DNA of 64,000 bases. Origin: JACKFB01 sp041389525 (GTDB taxonomy: Bacteria > Myxococcota_A > UBA9042 > PHBI01 > JACKFB01). The first letter of the stretch is position 1; every line of letters starts with the position of its first letter. Under the pieces are notes generated by a model. The model had not been told where the DNA came from, did no database searches, and saw nothing but the letters and a program-made list of their open reading frames with translations. The stretch lies in NCBI GenBank assembly GCA_041389525.1, contig JAWKRR010000020.1, positions 46,651-110,650 on the forward strand. The letters run 5' to 3'. Both the position numbers and the translations under genes were made by a program. Positions 1-7,694 of this stretch are shown one piece after another.

Positions 1-813
1 ATCGTATCAAGCCAGCTCGACGCGGACCGGCTCGACTACATCCTGCGCGACGGCCACATGACCGGGGTGCAGATCGGCCGCTACGACCTCGAGCGCATCC
101 TCGCCATGCTCGACGTGGCCGACGACGGGCACCTCGCCTTTCACATGGGCGGGCAGGCCGCCGTCGAGGGCTACCTGCTCGCGCGATTTCACATGTACCA
201 GCAGGTCTATCTGCACAAGACCTCGCGGAGCGCCGAGCGGATGCTGGTGGCGGCCCTGGCCCGCGCCAGCGAGCTGAGTCGGGCCGGCGCGCGTCCCGAG
301 CCCTGGCCCGCGGGCCCCCTCGGCGAGCTGCTCGACGGTCGCGAGATCCCCCCGTCGCGCTTCGCCGAGCTCGACGACGTCGACGTCTGGGCCGCGCTCA
401 AGTCCTTCGCCCACGCCGGCGACCCCGTCCTGGCCCACCTCGCGTCGGGCCTGCTCCACCGTCGGCTCTGGAAGGCTCGTGTCCTGCCCGCCCAAGACGA
501 CGCCCGCGCCGACGAGCTGGTGGCCGCCGCCCGCTCCATCGCCCGGGTCAAGGGCTTCGACCCCGAGCACCACATCCTCGTCGACGAGTCCTGGGACTCG
601 CCCTACCGCCCGTACACCGGTGTCGAAGGCAGCCGAAAGGCCATCCGACTCATCGACCGCGAGGGCCGCAAGAGCTTCCTGGAAGACCGCTCGAGCCTAG
701 TCCAGATGCTCGGAGGCGTGCGTCACCGCCAGCGCCTGCTCTGCTACCACCCGGCGCTGCGCGACCCGCTGGCGCGCCTGTTCGAATCCCGCTCGGAAGG
801 TCGATCCCGATGA
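1..813 (+). CDS. HD-superfamily phosphohydrolase (C-terminal part)
   Basis: The frame is open from base 1, so the start lies upstream of the window; about 270 residues are visible. The first residues read SSQLDADRLDYILRDGHMTG, a hallmark of the dGTPase/SAMHD1-like HD phosphohydrolases (the LDADRxDYLxRD motif), which hydrolyse nucleotides or nucleotide-like substrates in the cytoplasm. The metal-binding HD residues themselves would lie upstream and cannot be checked. A Met at 58 is internal, not a start. The stop overlaps the next start by 4 nt (ATGA), so the two are probably cotranscribed. The family is secure; the substrate is unknown. Confidence 0.85.
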   Translation: MVSSQLDADRLDYILRDGHMTGVQIGRYDLERILAMLDVADDGHLAFHMGGQAAVEGYLLARFHMYQQVYLHKTSRSAERMLVAALARASELSRAGARPEPWPAGPLGELLDGREIPPSRFAELDDVDVWAALKSFAHAGDPVLAHLASGLLHRRLWKARVLPAQDDARADELVAAARSIARVKGFDPEHHILVDESWDSPYRPYTGVEGSRKAIRLIDREGRKSFLEDRSSLVQMLGGVRHRQRLLCYHPALRDPLARLFESRSEGRSR

Positions 814-2060
814 ACAACCGCCTGCTCATCGCCATCATCGTCGCCATCGTCCTGGCCTTCGGATCGGTCCTCGTCTTCGAAGGGCAGATGGCGAGCGTGT
901 TCTGGGTCGGCGAGTTGTTCCTGCGCGCCTTGAAGATGATCATCGTGCCGCTGGTGATGTTCTCGATGATCAGCGGCATCACGGCGCTGGGCGACGTGCG
1001 AAATCTGGGTCGCCTCGGCGGTCGCACCATCGGATTCTTCGGCGGCACCACGCTGATCGCCGTGGTCATCGGCACCGCGCTGGTCGCGATCCTCGAGCCC
1101 GGCGCTGGCCTGGACTTCGCCGGCGGGGTCGTCCCGGAGCGGGTGGCCTCCAAGGAATCCATCGGGTTCGCCGACATCATCCTGGGCTTCCTCTCCGACA
1201 ACGTCGTGAAATCCATGGCGGAGATGCAGCTTCTGCCGCTGATCGTCTTCAGCTTGGTCCTCGGCGGCGTGCTGACCACGATGGGCGAGCGCGGGCGGCC
1301 CGTGGCGGCGTTCTGCGACTCGGGGAACGAGGCGATGATGAAGATCGTCCACCTCGTCATGCTGCTGGCGCCCGTCGGCATCTTCGGCCTGGTCGCCGGC
1401 CGCTTCGGCACCGCGGTGGCGGAGGGCGGCATGGACGCCTTCTGGGCGCAGCTGTCCGCCGTCGGCTACTACATGGTGGTCGTGCTCTTGGGGCTCGGGA
1501 TCCACGGATTCGTGGTGCTCCCGCTGATCCTCTGGCTGAGCACGGGCCGCAACCCCTTCCGCTTCCTGCGCGGCGTGGCCCCGGCGCTGCTGACGGCTTT
1601 CTCCACCGCGTCGTCCTCGGCGACCCTGCCGGTGACCCTCGAGACCGTCGAGAAAGCCAACCGCGTCGACTCCCGCGTGGCCAACTTCGTCATCCCGCTG
1701 GGCGCGACCGTCAACATGAACGGCACCGCGCTCTACGAGGCCGTCGCCGTCATCTTCATCGCCCAGGCCCTGGGCATCGACCTGTCGCTGGGCCAGATGA
1801 TCCTGGTGGTCATCACCGCCGCGCTCTCGGCCATCGGCGCCGCCGGCATCCCCGAGGCGGGCCTCGTGACCATGGTGATCGTCTTGCGCGCCGTGGATCT
1901 GCCGCTCACCGGCGTCGAGCTGATCTTGGCCGTCGACTGGCTGCTGGACCGCTTCCGCACGGCGGTGAACGTCTGGGGCGACGCGGTCGGCGCGGCGGTG
2001 GTCTCGGAGGCCCGCGGCGGCGCGTCGATCGGAGCCCCTGACGGAGCCCCCGCGGGCTGA
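810..2060 (+). CDS. Na+/H+:dicarboxylate (DAACS) symporter
   Basis: This is a 416-residue integral membrane protein of the glutamate/dicarboxylate symporter family (GltP/DctA type), which takes up acidic amino acids or C4-dicarboxylates with Na+ or protons. The Ser-rich reentrant motif SSSATLPVT lies near residue 270 and the NMNGT signature (family NMDGT) near residue 302, followed by the AGIPEAG-type loop. Length is normal for the family. The ATG overlaps the upstream stop by 4 nt. Substrate choice between glutamate, aspartate and succinate cannot be decided from sequence alone. Confidence 0.93.
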   Translation: MNNRLLIAIIVAIVLAFGSVLVFEGQMASVFWVGELFLRALKMIIVPLVMFSMISGITALGDVRNLGRLGGRTIGFFGGTTLIAVVIGTALVAILEPGAGLDFAGGVVPERVASKESIGFADIILGFLSDNVVKSMAEMQLLPLIVFSLVLGGVLTTMGERGRPVAAFCDSGNEAMMKIVHLVMLLAPVGIFGLVAGRFGTAVAEGGMDAFWAQLSAVGYYMVVVLLGLGIHGFVVLPLILWLSTGRNPFRFLRGVAPALLTAFSTASSSATLPVTLETVEKANRVDSRVANFVIPLGATVNMNGTALYEAVAVIFIAQALGIDLSLGQMILVVITAALSAIGAAGIPEAGLVTMVIVLRAVDLPLTGVELILAVDWLLDRFRTAVNVWGDAVGAAVVSEARGGASIGAPDGAPAG

Positions 2061-2729
2061 TCAGCGCGCGTGGGCCTCGAAGTAGGTCGTCATCGCGGCG
2101 ACGTCTAGTGGCGGCGTGAGCTGCGGGATCTCGAGCGGTGGTGCTCCGCGCAGCTTGGCGAGGCCGGGCTCGAGCAGCGTGGCGGGCACGTCGAACTTCG
2201 CCTCGGCCCACTCGAAGGCCTCGCGGACGCCGACGCCGCCCATGTGCTGAAGGATCGCGTAGATGTCGACGCGGTCGAGCTCGTAGCGCCGCTCGACCAG
2301 GGCGTAGCACTTGTTCGCCAGCAGATCGGGCAAGGAGTCGAGGTAGAGCGGGCCCACCTGCACCCGCTCGGCCAGGGGCGCGAAGGGCAGGTGGCGGTAC
2401 TCGACCTTGGCTTGGGATCCGTCGTCGTAGGTGACCATGAAGGTGGTGCGCTCGCGCGGCAGCAGCCACTGCAGATCGCTGAGGCCCGGCAAGGCTTTCA
2501 TGAACTCGATGAGGCGCTTGATGGGGACCGGTGAGGGGCTGAAGAAGTCGAGATCGTCGGAGGGGCGGTGGCCCAGCCAACCCGCGGAGAGCGCGGCGCC
2601 GCCTGACAAATAGAAGCGGCGGCGAAAGGGCGTGTCGACGAAGGAGGCGAGGAAGCGGCGCTGCGGGGCGCTCAGGCGCGGCGTCGTGAGCAGGTCGGCG
2701 GTGGTGGGCGGGTACGGCTCAGTCGTCAT
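2061..2729 (-). CDS. AbiEii/AbiGii-type nucleotidyltransferase
   Basis: A 222-residue protein with the motif GGAALSAGWLGHRPSDDLDFF near residue 43: the GG-x-S/A and DLDFF elements of the nucleotidyltransferase fold in AbiEii toxins and related stand-alone proteins. AbiEii is the toxin half of an abortive-infection toxin-antitoxin pair. No AbiEi antitoxin gene is adjacent. Its start lies inside the end of thiD (11-nt overlap), so it is the last gene of a glycosyltransferase-thiD operon. It could equally be a housekeeping nucleotidyltransferase-like protein; the toxin label is family-based only. Confidence 0.8.
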   Translation of the reverse strand: MTTEPYPPTTADLLTTPRLSAPQRRFLASFVDTPFRRRFYLSGGAALSAGWLGHRPSDDLDFFSPSPVPIKRLIEFMKALPGLSDLQWLLPRERTTFMVTYDDGSQAKVEYRHLPFAPLAERVQVGPLYLDSLPDLLANKCYALVERRYELDRVDIYAILQHMGGVGVREAFEWAEAKFDVPATLLEPGLAKLRGAPPLEIPQLTPPLDVAAMTTYFEAHAR

Positions 2730-3564
2730 CGGGACCGACCGTGCGCCGGAGCTGCCAGAGATGATCGACGGGGGCGTGGCCGGCGCCGACGGGGACGGCG
2801 AGGTGCATGGCGCCGGTGAGGTAGCGCTTGGCCTCGATGAGCGCGTTCCGGACGCTGTGACCGAGGGCGAGGTTGGCGGTGATGGCGGCGGCGAAGGTGC
2901 AGCCGGTGCCGTGGTCGCAGCGGGTGTCGATGCGGGGGGCGTCGAGCCAGAAGTGGTGGCCGTCGGGCAGGCGCACGAGGTCGGCCGCGCGTGGGCTGGA
3001 GAGGCGATGGCCGCCCTTGAGCACCACGGTGGTCTGGGGGCCGCAGAGCGCGGCCAGGGCGGCCACGGCGTCCTCGGCGTTCGCGACGTGCTCGACGCCG
3101 AGGAGGGCGGCCGCCTCGGGCAGGTTGGGGGTTAGGACGGTCGCCATCGGCAGGAGCAGGCGCCGCACCGCGTCGATGGCGTCGGCGTCCAGCAGGCGAT
3201 CGCCGCCGGTGGAGACCATGACCGGGTCGACGACGAAGGGGATCGCCTCGTCCGCGCTGGCCCAGCGCGAGGCGACGGCGCGGACGATGGCGGAGGTGGC
3301 CAGCATCCCGGTCTTGGCGGCGCGCACGGGGAGATCGGCGAGCACCGCGTCGATCTGGGCGACCACCAGGGAGGGGTCCATCGCGTCGGCGCGAGTCACC
3401 GCCAGGGTGTTTTGGGCGGTGATGGCGGTGATCGCCGTGCAACCCAGCAACCCGTGGGCGGCGAAGGTGCGCAGGTCGGCCTGGATGCCGGCACCCCCGC
3501 CGGAGTCCGAGCCGGCGATGGTCAGCGCGCAGATCGGTCGAGAGATGGGTTCGGGCGGGGGCAT
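2719..3564 (-). CDS. thiD: Hydroxymethylpyrimidine/phosphomethylpyrimidine kinase
   Basis: A 281-residue ribokinase-family enzyme that phosphorylates HMP and then HMP-P during thiamine biosynthesis or salvage. The N-terminal ALTIAGSDSGGGAGIQADL signature (residues 13-31) and the C-terminal GTGCTFAAAI anion-hole motif are intact, as are the KTGML and DPVM segments. Length matches ThiD. It follows the glycosyltransferase by 20 nt and overlaps the downstream AbiEii-like gene. No other thiamine gene or TPP riboswitch was recognised here, so a salvage role is possible. Confidence 0.96.
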   Translation of the reverse strand: MPPPEPISRPICALTIAGSDSGGGAGIQADLRTFAAHGLLGCTAITAITAQNTLAVTRADAMDPSLVVAQIDAVLADLPVRAAKTGMLATSAIVRAVASRWASADEAIPFVVDPVMVSTGGDRLLDADAIDAVRRLLLPMATVLTPNLPEAAALLGVEHVANAEDAVAALAALCGPQTTVVLKGGHRLSSPRAADLVRLPDGHHFWLDAPRIDTRCDHGTGCTFAAAITANLALGHSVRNALIEAKRYLTGAMHLAVPVGAGHAPVDHLWQLRRTVGPDDD

Positions 3565-3584
3565 CGTCTGCTGTCCTCTTGGAG

Positions 3585-4277
3585 CTAGCGGCGCTCGCGG
3601 CGGCGCATGGCCAGCGCCTCTCGCACGACGTGCTGGATCCGGCGGAAGTTCGCGACCTTGCTGTGACCGTGCAGCCGCGGCTGCGCCTCGATCTGCACCA
3701 GGGCGTGGGTGGCGCCGGCGCGCAGCGCGCGGAAGGGGAACTCGAGGTTCACGAAGAAGCTGTCGGAGTGGAGGGGGCCCACGCGCTCGAGCAGGCTGCG
3801 TCGGAACATCATCGTGCCGGTGTAGTCGCCGCGCTGGCCGATGAGCAGGCGCACCAGCAGCTGAAAAGACTTCGACATCACGGCGCGTTTGAGCCCGTCG
3901 TCACGCTCGCGGTAGACCGACAGGACGATGTCGACTTCGGGTACGTGGGGGAAGAAGCGCGTGAAAACGCGAGGATCCACCTGGCAATCCGCGGGGAGTT
4001 GGGTCACCCACTCGCAGCGCGCCGCGGCGTACCCGTTCCGGATCGCGACGCCCATCCCCTTGTTTACGCCGTGGTGAACGACGTCGACCTGACCGGGGTA
4101 GAGCTCGGCGTACCCGTCGGCCACCGCGCCCGTCCCGTCGCGCGAGCCGTCATCGACGATGACCACCTGCCAATCGCGCATGTGCTCGCGCAGAAACGCG
4201 ACGGTGCGATCGACCTGCACGGGGAGGTTCTCCTCCTCGTCAAAGGCCATGATCACGATGGTCAGGCTGTCGATCAT
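3585..4277 (-). CDS. Family 2 glycosyltransferase (DPM1-like)
   Basis: The product is 230 residues. I chose ATG 4277 because GGGAG precedes it closely and the glycosyltransferase family 2 fold starts at once (SLTIVIMAFDEEENL); the frame stays open upstream but without relevant similarity. VVIVDDGSRDGT carries the nucleotide-sugar and metal-binding Asp residues, and NKGMGVAIRNGY is typical of dolichol/polyprenyl-phosphate mannosyltransferases. No C-terminal membrane segments follow, so it resembles the soluble catalytic domain of DPM1/Ppm1. Likely role: loading a sugar onto a lipid carrier or envelope glycan. It leads a three-gene operon with thiD. Confidence 0.88.
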   Translation of the reverse strand: MIDSLTIVIMAFDEEENLPVQVDRTVAFLREHMRDWQVVIVDDGSRDGTGAVADGYAELYPGQVDVVHHGVNKGMGVAIRNGYAAARCEWVTQLPADCQVDPRVFTRFFPHVPEVDIVLSVYRERDDGLKRAVMSKSFQLLVRLLIGQRGDYTGTMMFRRSLLERVGPLHSDSFFVNLEFPFRALRAGATHALVQIEAQPRLHGHSKVANFRRIQHVVREALAMRRRERR

Positions 4278-4365
4278 CACTCCCTCGGGGCCGGCGACGA
4301 GACTGGCCCAATTTGGTAGGTTTTCCCAGCACCGCAGCCAGCATGATTGAAGGACACGCGCCCCG

Positions 4366-5232
4366 ATGCATCCCGACGACTTCATCGCCGCCCCGAGCGC
4401 CAACGCGACCTCGCGGATCCTGCCCGCCGGCCTCTCTGTGCGCTGGCTTGGCACCGCCGGCTTCGAGCTGAAGGCGCAGGGCACCACGCTGCTCATCGAC
4501 CCCTACCTGACGCGCGTGGGGCTCGGCGCCTACCTGCGCGGCCCGATTCGGCCCGACGTCGAGCGCATCGCCCGCGAGGTCCCGGAGGCGGACGCCATCG
4601 TCGTCGGCCACAGCCACTTCGACCACGTGATGGACGTCCCCGACATCGCCCGCCGCACGGGCGCCCGCGTCATCGGCTCGCGCTCCACGGCGAACCTCAT
4701 GCAGGCCAGCGGCATCCCCGCGTCGCAGGTCACCCTGTGCGAGGGCGGCGAGGTCATCGAGGTCGGCCCCTTCAAGATCACGATGATCCCGAGCGAGCAC
4801 AGCCGCTTCGCCCTCGGCGGCAAGGTCCCCTACGCGGGCGACATCCCGTGTTCATGCGAGCTTCCGGTGCGCGGCTCCGGCTACAAGTGCGGCCAGGTCT
4901 TCGGCATCGCGGTCGAGCTAGGCGGCTTCTGCGCCTATCACATGGGCTCGGCGAACCTCATCGACGACGCCATCATCCACAAGGACATCGACCTCTTCCT
5001 GATGGGGATCTCGGGCCGCCACGCGACCGACAACTACATCCCGCGCGTGCTGCGCCGCCTAGCCCCCCGCGCCGTCTTGCCGATGCACTACGACAACTTC
5101 TTCCGCGACGCGGCGCGCCCCATGAAGCTCTTGCCCCTGACCCGCTTCGGCCGCTTCGTCGACGAGGTCACCGGCTTCGACCAGCAGATCACGATTCGCA
5201 CGCTATCCATTGGCGGATCGCTGGATTCCTGA
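4366..5232 (+). CDS. MBL-fold metal-dependent hydrolase (UlaG-like)
   Basis: A 288-residue metallo-beta-lactamase-fold protein. WLGTAGFEL and LLIDPYL near the N-terminus and the metal site GHSHFDHVMD (HxHxDH, about residue 85) place it with UlaG-like hydrolases. Further ligands are probably the His in IPSEHSRF and the one in VLPMHYDNF. It is divergently transcribed from the glycosyltransferase across 88 nt. The substrate is unknown: UlaG itself opens L-ascorbate-6-phosphate, but many relatives act on other lactones or phosphoesters. Confidence 0.85.
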   Translation: MHPDDFIAAPSANATSRILPAGLSVRWLGTAGFELKAQGTTLLIDPYLTRVGLGAYLRGPIRPDVERIAREVPEADAIVVGHSHFDHVMDVPDIARRTGARVIGSRSTANLMQASGIPASQVTLCEGGEVIEVGPFKITMIPSEHSRFALGGKVPYAGDIPCSCELPVRGSGYKCGQVFGIAVELGGFCAYHMGSANLIDDAIIHKDIDLFLMGISGRHATDNYIPRVLRRLAPRAVLPMHYDNFFRDAARPMKLLPLTRFGRFVDEVTGFDQQITIRTLSIGGSLDS

Positions 5233-5262
5233 CCCACCTGACGGCCCACACGGAGGTCCCCG

Positions 5263-6072
5263 ATGCGCGTCGCGCTCCTCGTCCTATGCGCTCTCACTAC
5301 GGCCGCTGGCCTCGTCGCGACCCCGCGCGCCGCGGCCCAGATCGTCAACGTGCAGCCGCTGGTCACCCGCGCAGACAAGGAAGGGTTTCAGGGCGAGCTG
5401 ACCGGCTCGCTGAAGCTTCAGACCGGCAACTCCCAGCTCTTCCTGGTCGACGCGGGGCTCTTGGCGCTCTACGGCAAGGGGATTCACCGCCTGATCTCGA
5501 GCTCCAGCGCGTCCCTCGGCTACCGCGGCGGCATCAACGACGAGAGCCGATTCCTCCAGCGCCTCTTCACCCATCTGCGCTGGCAGGTCCGCTTGCCGCG
5601 CCTGGTGACGTGGGAGACTTACGCCCAGGCCGCCCAAGATCGCTTCCGGCGCCTGAGCTTGCGCGTCCTCGGCGGCACCGGACCCCGCTTCGACTTCATC
5701 GAGGGCAACGCCGTCTCCCTCGCGCTGGGCCTCTCCTACATGCTCGAGCACGAGCGCCTGAGCTCGACCGAGCTGTCCGACGGCACGACCGATCCCGGGG
5801 TCTCCGAGACCAACCACCGCGCCTCGCTCTACCTCAGCGCGCGCTTCTCCATCGCGCCCGCCTTCTCGTTCATCCACAGCAGCTATTTCCAGCCGCTGCT
5901 CACCGATCCCTTCGGTGATTTCAGGTTCTCCAGCGAGACGGGCTTGGCGATCGCCGTGACGAAGCGGCTCTCGATCGCCATCGTGTTCGCGGTCTCCTTC
6001 GACTCGGAGCCGCCCGCTGAGGTCAAGAAGACCGACACGACCACGGACGTGAAGCTGGCCGTCGCCTTTTGA
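5263..6072 (+). CDS. DUF481-type outer-membrane beta-barrel protein
   Basis: A 269-residue exported protein with a clear signal peptide (MRVALLVLCALTTAAGLV, cleavage near AAAQ). The mature part alternates polar and hydrophobic residues as in a small beta-barrel and ends in a hydrophobic residue (KLAVAF), typical of outer-membrane insertion signals. GELTGSLKLQTGNSQ is characteristic of DUF481/YdiY-like salt-induced outer-membrane proteins. GGAGG precedes the ATG. It lies 30 nt after the MBL hydrolase and may be cotranscribed with it. No biochemical role is established. Confidence 0.78.
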   Translation: MRVALLVLCALTTAAGLVATPRAAAQIVNVQPLVTRADKEGFQGELTGSLKLQTGNSQLFLVDAGLLALYGKGIHRLISSSSASLGYRGGINDESRFLQRLFTHLRWQVRLPRLVTWETYAQAAQDRFRRLSLRVLGGTGPRFDFIEGNAVSLALGLSYMLEHERLSSTELSDGTTDPGVSETNHRASLYLSARFSIAPAFSFIHSSYFQPLLTDPFGDFRFSSETGLAIAVTKRLSIAIVFAVSFDSEPPAEVKKTDTTTDVKLAVAF

Positions 6073-6187
6073 GCGTCGTCCGCAACCTTTCGCTCGCGAA
6101 AGGAGACCTCCCAGGTCCACTTTGCCGTGTACCCGCCCCGGCCCGGGGGGTATGCTCGCGCCGTACTCGATTGATGGAGCGGTTTGA

Positions 6188-6418
6188 ATGACTGGAGAAG
6201 CTATCGAAGCCCGGCTGCGGGAGTCCTTTCCCGACGCCGAGGTCAGCCTGGAAGACCTCACCGGCGGCGGCGACCACTGGTCCGCGACCATCGTGTCGCC
6301 CGCCTTCGCGGGAAAGAGCCGCGTGGAGCAGCACCAGATGGTCTACACGGCGCTGGGCGAGGCCATGGCCGGCCCCATCCACGCGCTGCAGCTTCGGACT
6401 TCGGCTCCCAAACCCTGA
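6188..6418 (+). CDS. BolA family protein
   Basis: A 76-residue BolA/IbaG-like protein. The start MTGEAIEARLRESFPDAEV, the GDHWSATIVSPAFAGKSRVEQHQMVY core (read in two parts) and the small C-terminal HALQLRT strand match the family. The His in the helix-turn segment is the candidate [2Fe-2S] ligand. BolA proteins form [2Fe-2S]-bridged complexes with CGFS monothiol glutaredoxins, and such a gene follows 66 nt downstream, so the two probably act together in iron-sulfur trafficking or iron sensing. Confidence 0.9.
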   Translation: MTGEAIEARLRESFPDAEVSLEDLTGGGDHWSATIVSPAFAGKSRVEQHQMVYTALGEAMAGPIHALQLRTSAPKP

Positions 6419-6484
6419 TCTCGAGCTGACCTTCGGTCCTTCGCGGGCCAGCCGACACGAAAAACCTCACGCACAGGAGTCCCC

Positions 6485-6802
6485 ATGAGCCGCGACGTCC
6501 AAAAAGAGATCGACGACCTCGTCAAGCAGCACCGCATCGTCCTCTTCATGAAGGGGTCGAAGATGATGCCGCAGTGCGGGTTCTCCGCGCGCGCCGTACA
6601 GATTCTGGGCAGCTACGGCCAGCCCTTCGAGACGGTCAACGTCCTCGCCGACCCCGAGGTGCGGCAGGGTGTGAAGGACTACTCGAACTGGCCGACCGTC
6701 CCGCAGTGCTACGTGGACGGGAAGTTCATCGGAGGCAGCGACATCCTCACCGAGATGCACCAAGCCGGTGAGCTTGAGCCGCTGATCGCCGCGAAGAACT
6801 AG
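6485..6802 (+). CDS. grxD: Monothiol glutaredoxin, Grx4 family
   Basis: A 105-residue single-domain glutaredoxin with the monothiol active site CGFS (QCGFSARAV, about residue 31) and the family motifs FMKGSKMMPQ, NWPTVPQ and GGSDI. These proteins bind a [2Fe-2S] cluster with glutathione and deliver it to apoproteins. CAGGAG lies close upstream of the ATG. Adjacency to BolA supports a BolA-Grx4 heterocomplex. The last codons are part of a 16-bp tandem repeat that continues past the stop. Confidence 0.95.
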   Translation: MSRDVQKEIDDLVKQHRIVLFMKGSKMMPQCGFSARAVQILGSYGQPFETVNVLADPEVRQGVKDYSNWPTVPQCYVDGKFIGGSDILTEMHQAGELEPLIAAKN

Positions 6803-6850
6803 TCGCGCGAAGAGCTGGTCGCCCGAAGCACTGATCGCCCGAAGAACTAG
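6786..6850. repeat. 16-bp tandem repeat, four copies, at the grxD 3' end
   Basis: Four imperfect copies of a 16-17 bp unit (consensus TCGCSCGAAGAACTAG) run from the last grxD codons into the downstream spacer: 6786-6802, 6803-6818, 6819-6834 and 6835-6850. The first copy contains the stop codon TAG and the last reproduces it almost exactly. This looks like local duplication of the gene end rather than a binding-site array. Confidence 0.75.
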
Positions 6851-6860
6851 TCGATCGAGT

Positions 6861-6890
6861 CGCTGCCGGACACGCGGGTGTTCGGCAGCG
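6861..6890. terminator. Hairpin between convergent grxD and transglycosylase
   Basis: CGCTGCCG at 6861-6868 pairs with CGGCAGCG at 6883-6890, continued by GACAC/GTGTT, giving a 13-bp stem with a GCGG loop. It sits between two convergent genes and ends a few bases from the transglycosylase stop. There is no strong T-run on either side, so a bidirectional terminator is inferred from position and stem stability. Confidence 0.6.
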
Positions 6891-6896
6891 GCCGTC

Positions 6897-7574
6897 TTAG
6901 AGCGCGCGGTATCGGTAGTAGTGGTCCAGCACGGCGCGCACGTAGCCTTCGGTCGTCTCGAAGGGGATGTTGCCGCCCTTCGCCGCCACGTTGCCCGAAC
7001 CCGCGTGGTACGCCGAGAGCACGCGGACCATGTCGCCTCGGTACTTGTTGGCCAGGCCGCGCAGGAAGCGCGCGCCGCCCAAGATGTTCTGGCGCGGGTC
7101 GAAGGGGTCGTTGACGCCCATGGCGCGGGCGGTGCGCGGCATGAGCTGCATCAACCCCTGCGCGCCGGCGCTGCTGACGGCCTGGAAGCGGAAGCTCGAC
7201 TCCACCCGCATCACCGCGCGGATGAACTCGGCAGGGAGCTTATAGGTCTCCGCGGCCTCGGCGACGTAGGCGGCGTACATGGCCATGCGCGCGTCGAGGC
7301 TGCCCGGCTCCTCGACGGGGCGTGGGGCGCCGTCGACGCTGGGCGGCGCGAAGTCCTTCTTCGTGGTCGACGCCGGGCGCGACGCGCTGCTCCCTCGGCC
7401 GGCGGGCTCGGGATCGTCGGTCCGCATGGCGATTCGGCACTTCTCGCCGTCCTGCTTGTAGTTGCGGAACCACGTGCGCCCGTCGCGATCCTTGCAGGCG
7501 TAGAGGTGCGCCATAGCCGGAGCGCTGAGCGACAGGCTCAGGGTCAAGATAGCCAGCGTGGTGGAGAGCTTCAC
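6897..7574 (-). CDS. Lytic transglycosylase (SLT family)
   Basis: I chose GTG 7574 because GAGG precedes it and a signal peptide follows (KLSTTLAILTLSLSLSAPAMA); the frame is open further upstream without support. The mature protein has a short Cys-containing DUF4124-like segment (YACKDRDGRTWFRN), then an SLT domain: the catalytic Glu in RVESSF, GAQGLMQLMP, and the NILGGARFLR and LSAYHAGSG motifs. It cleaves the MurNAc-GlcNAc bond of peptidoglycan in the periplasm. Divergent from nadB. Confidence 0.92.
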   Translation of the reverse strand: MKLSTTLAILTLSLSLSAPAMAHLYACKDRDGRTWFRNYKQDGEKCRIAMRTDDPEPAGRGSSASRPASTTKKDFAPPSVDGAPRPVEEPGSLDARMAMYAAYVAEAAETYKLPAEFIRAVMRVESSFRFQAVSSAGAQGLMQLMPRTARAMGVNDPFDPRQNILGGARFLRGLANKYRGDMVRVLSAYHAGSGNVAAKGGNIPFETTEGYVRAVLDHYYRYRAL

Positions 7575-7694
7575 TCGGACCTCGGCGCGAAGGGGCGGCC
7601 CCGATAATAGGGGCGCTGGGCGGGCCTGCCCACAAATGGGGACTGCGGTGGACAACGCGCGCGACGTGGATCCCAATTTCCGAGGTCTCTGCTA

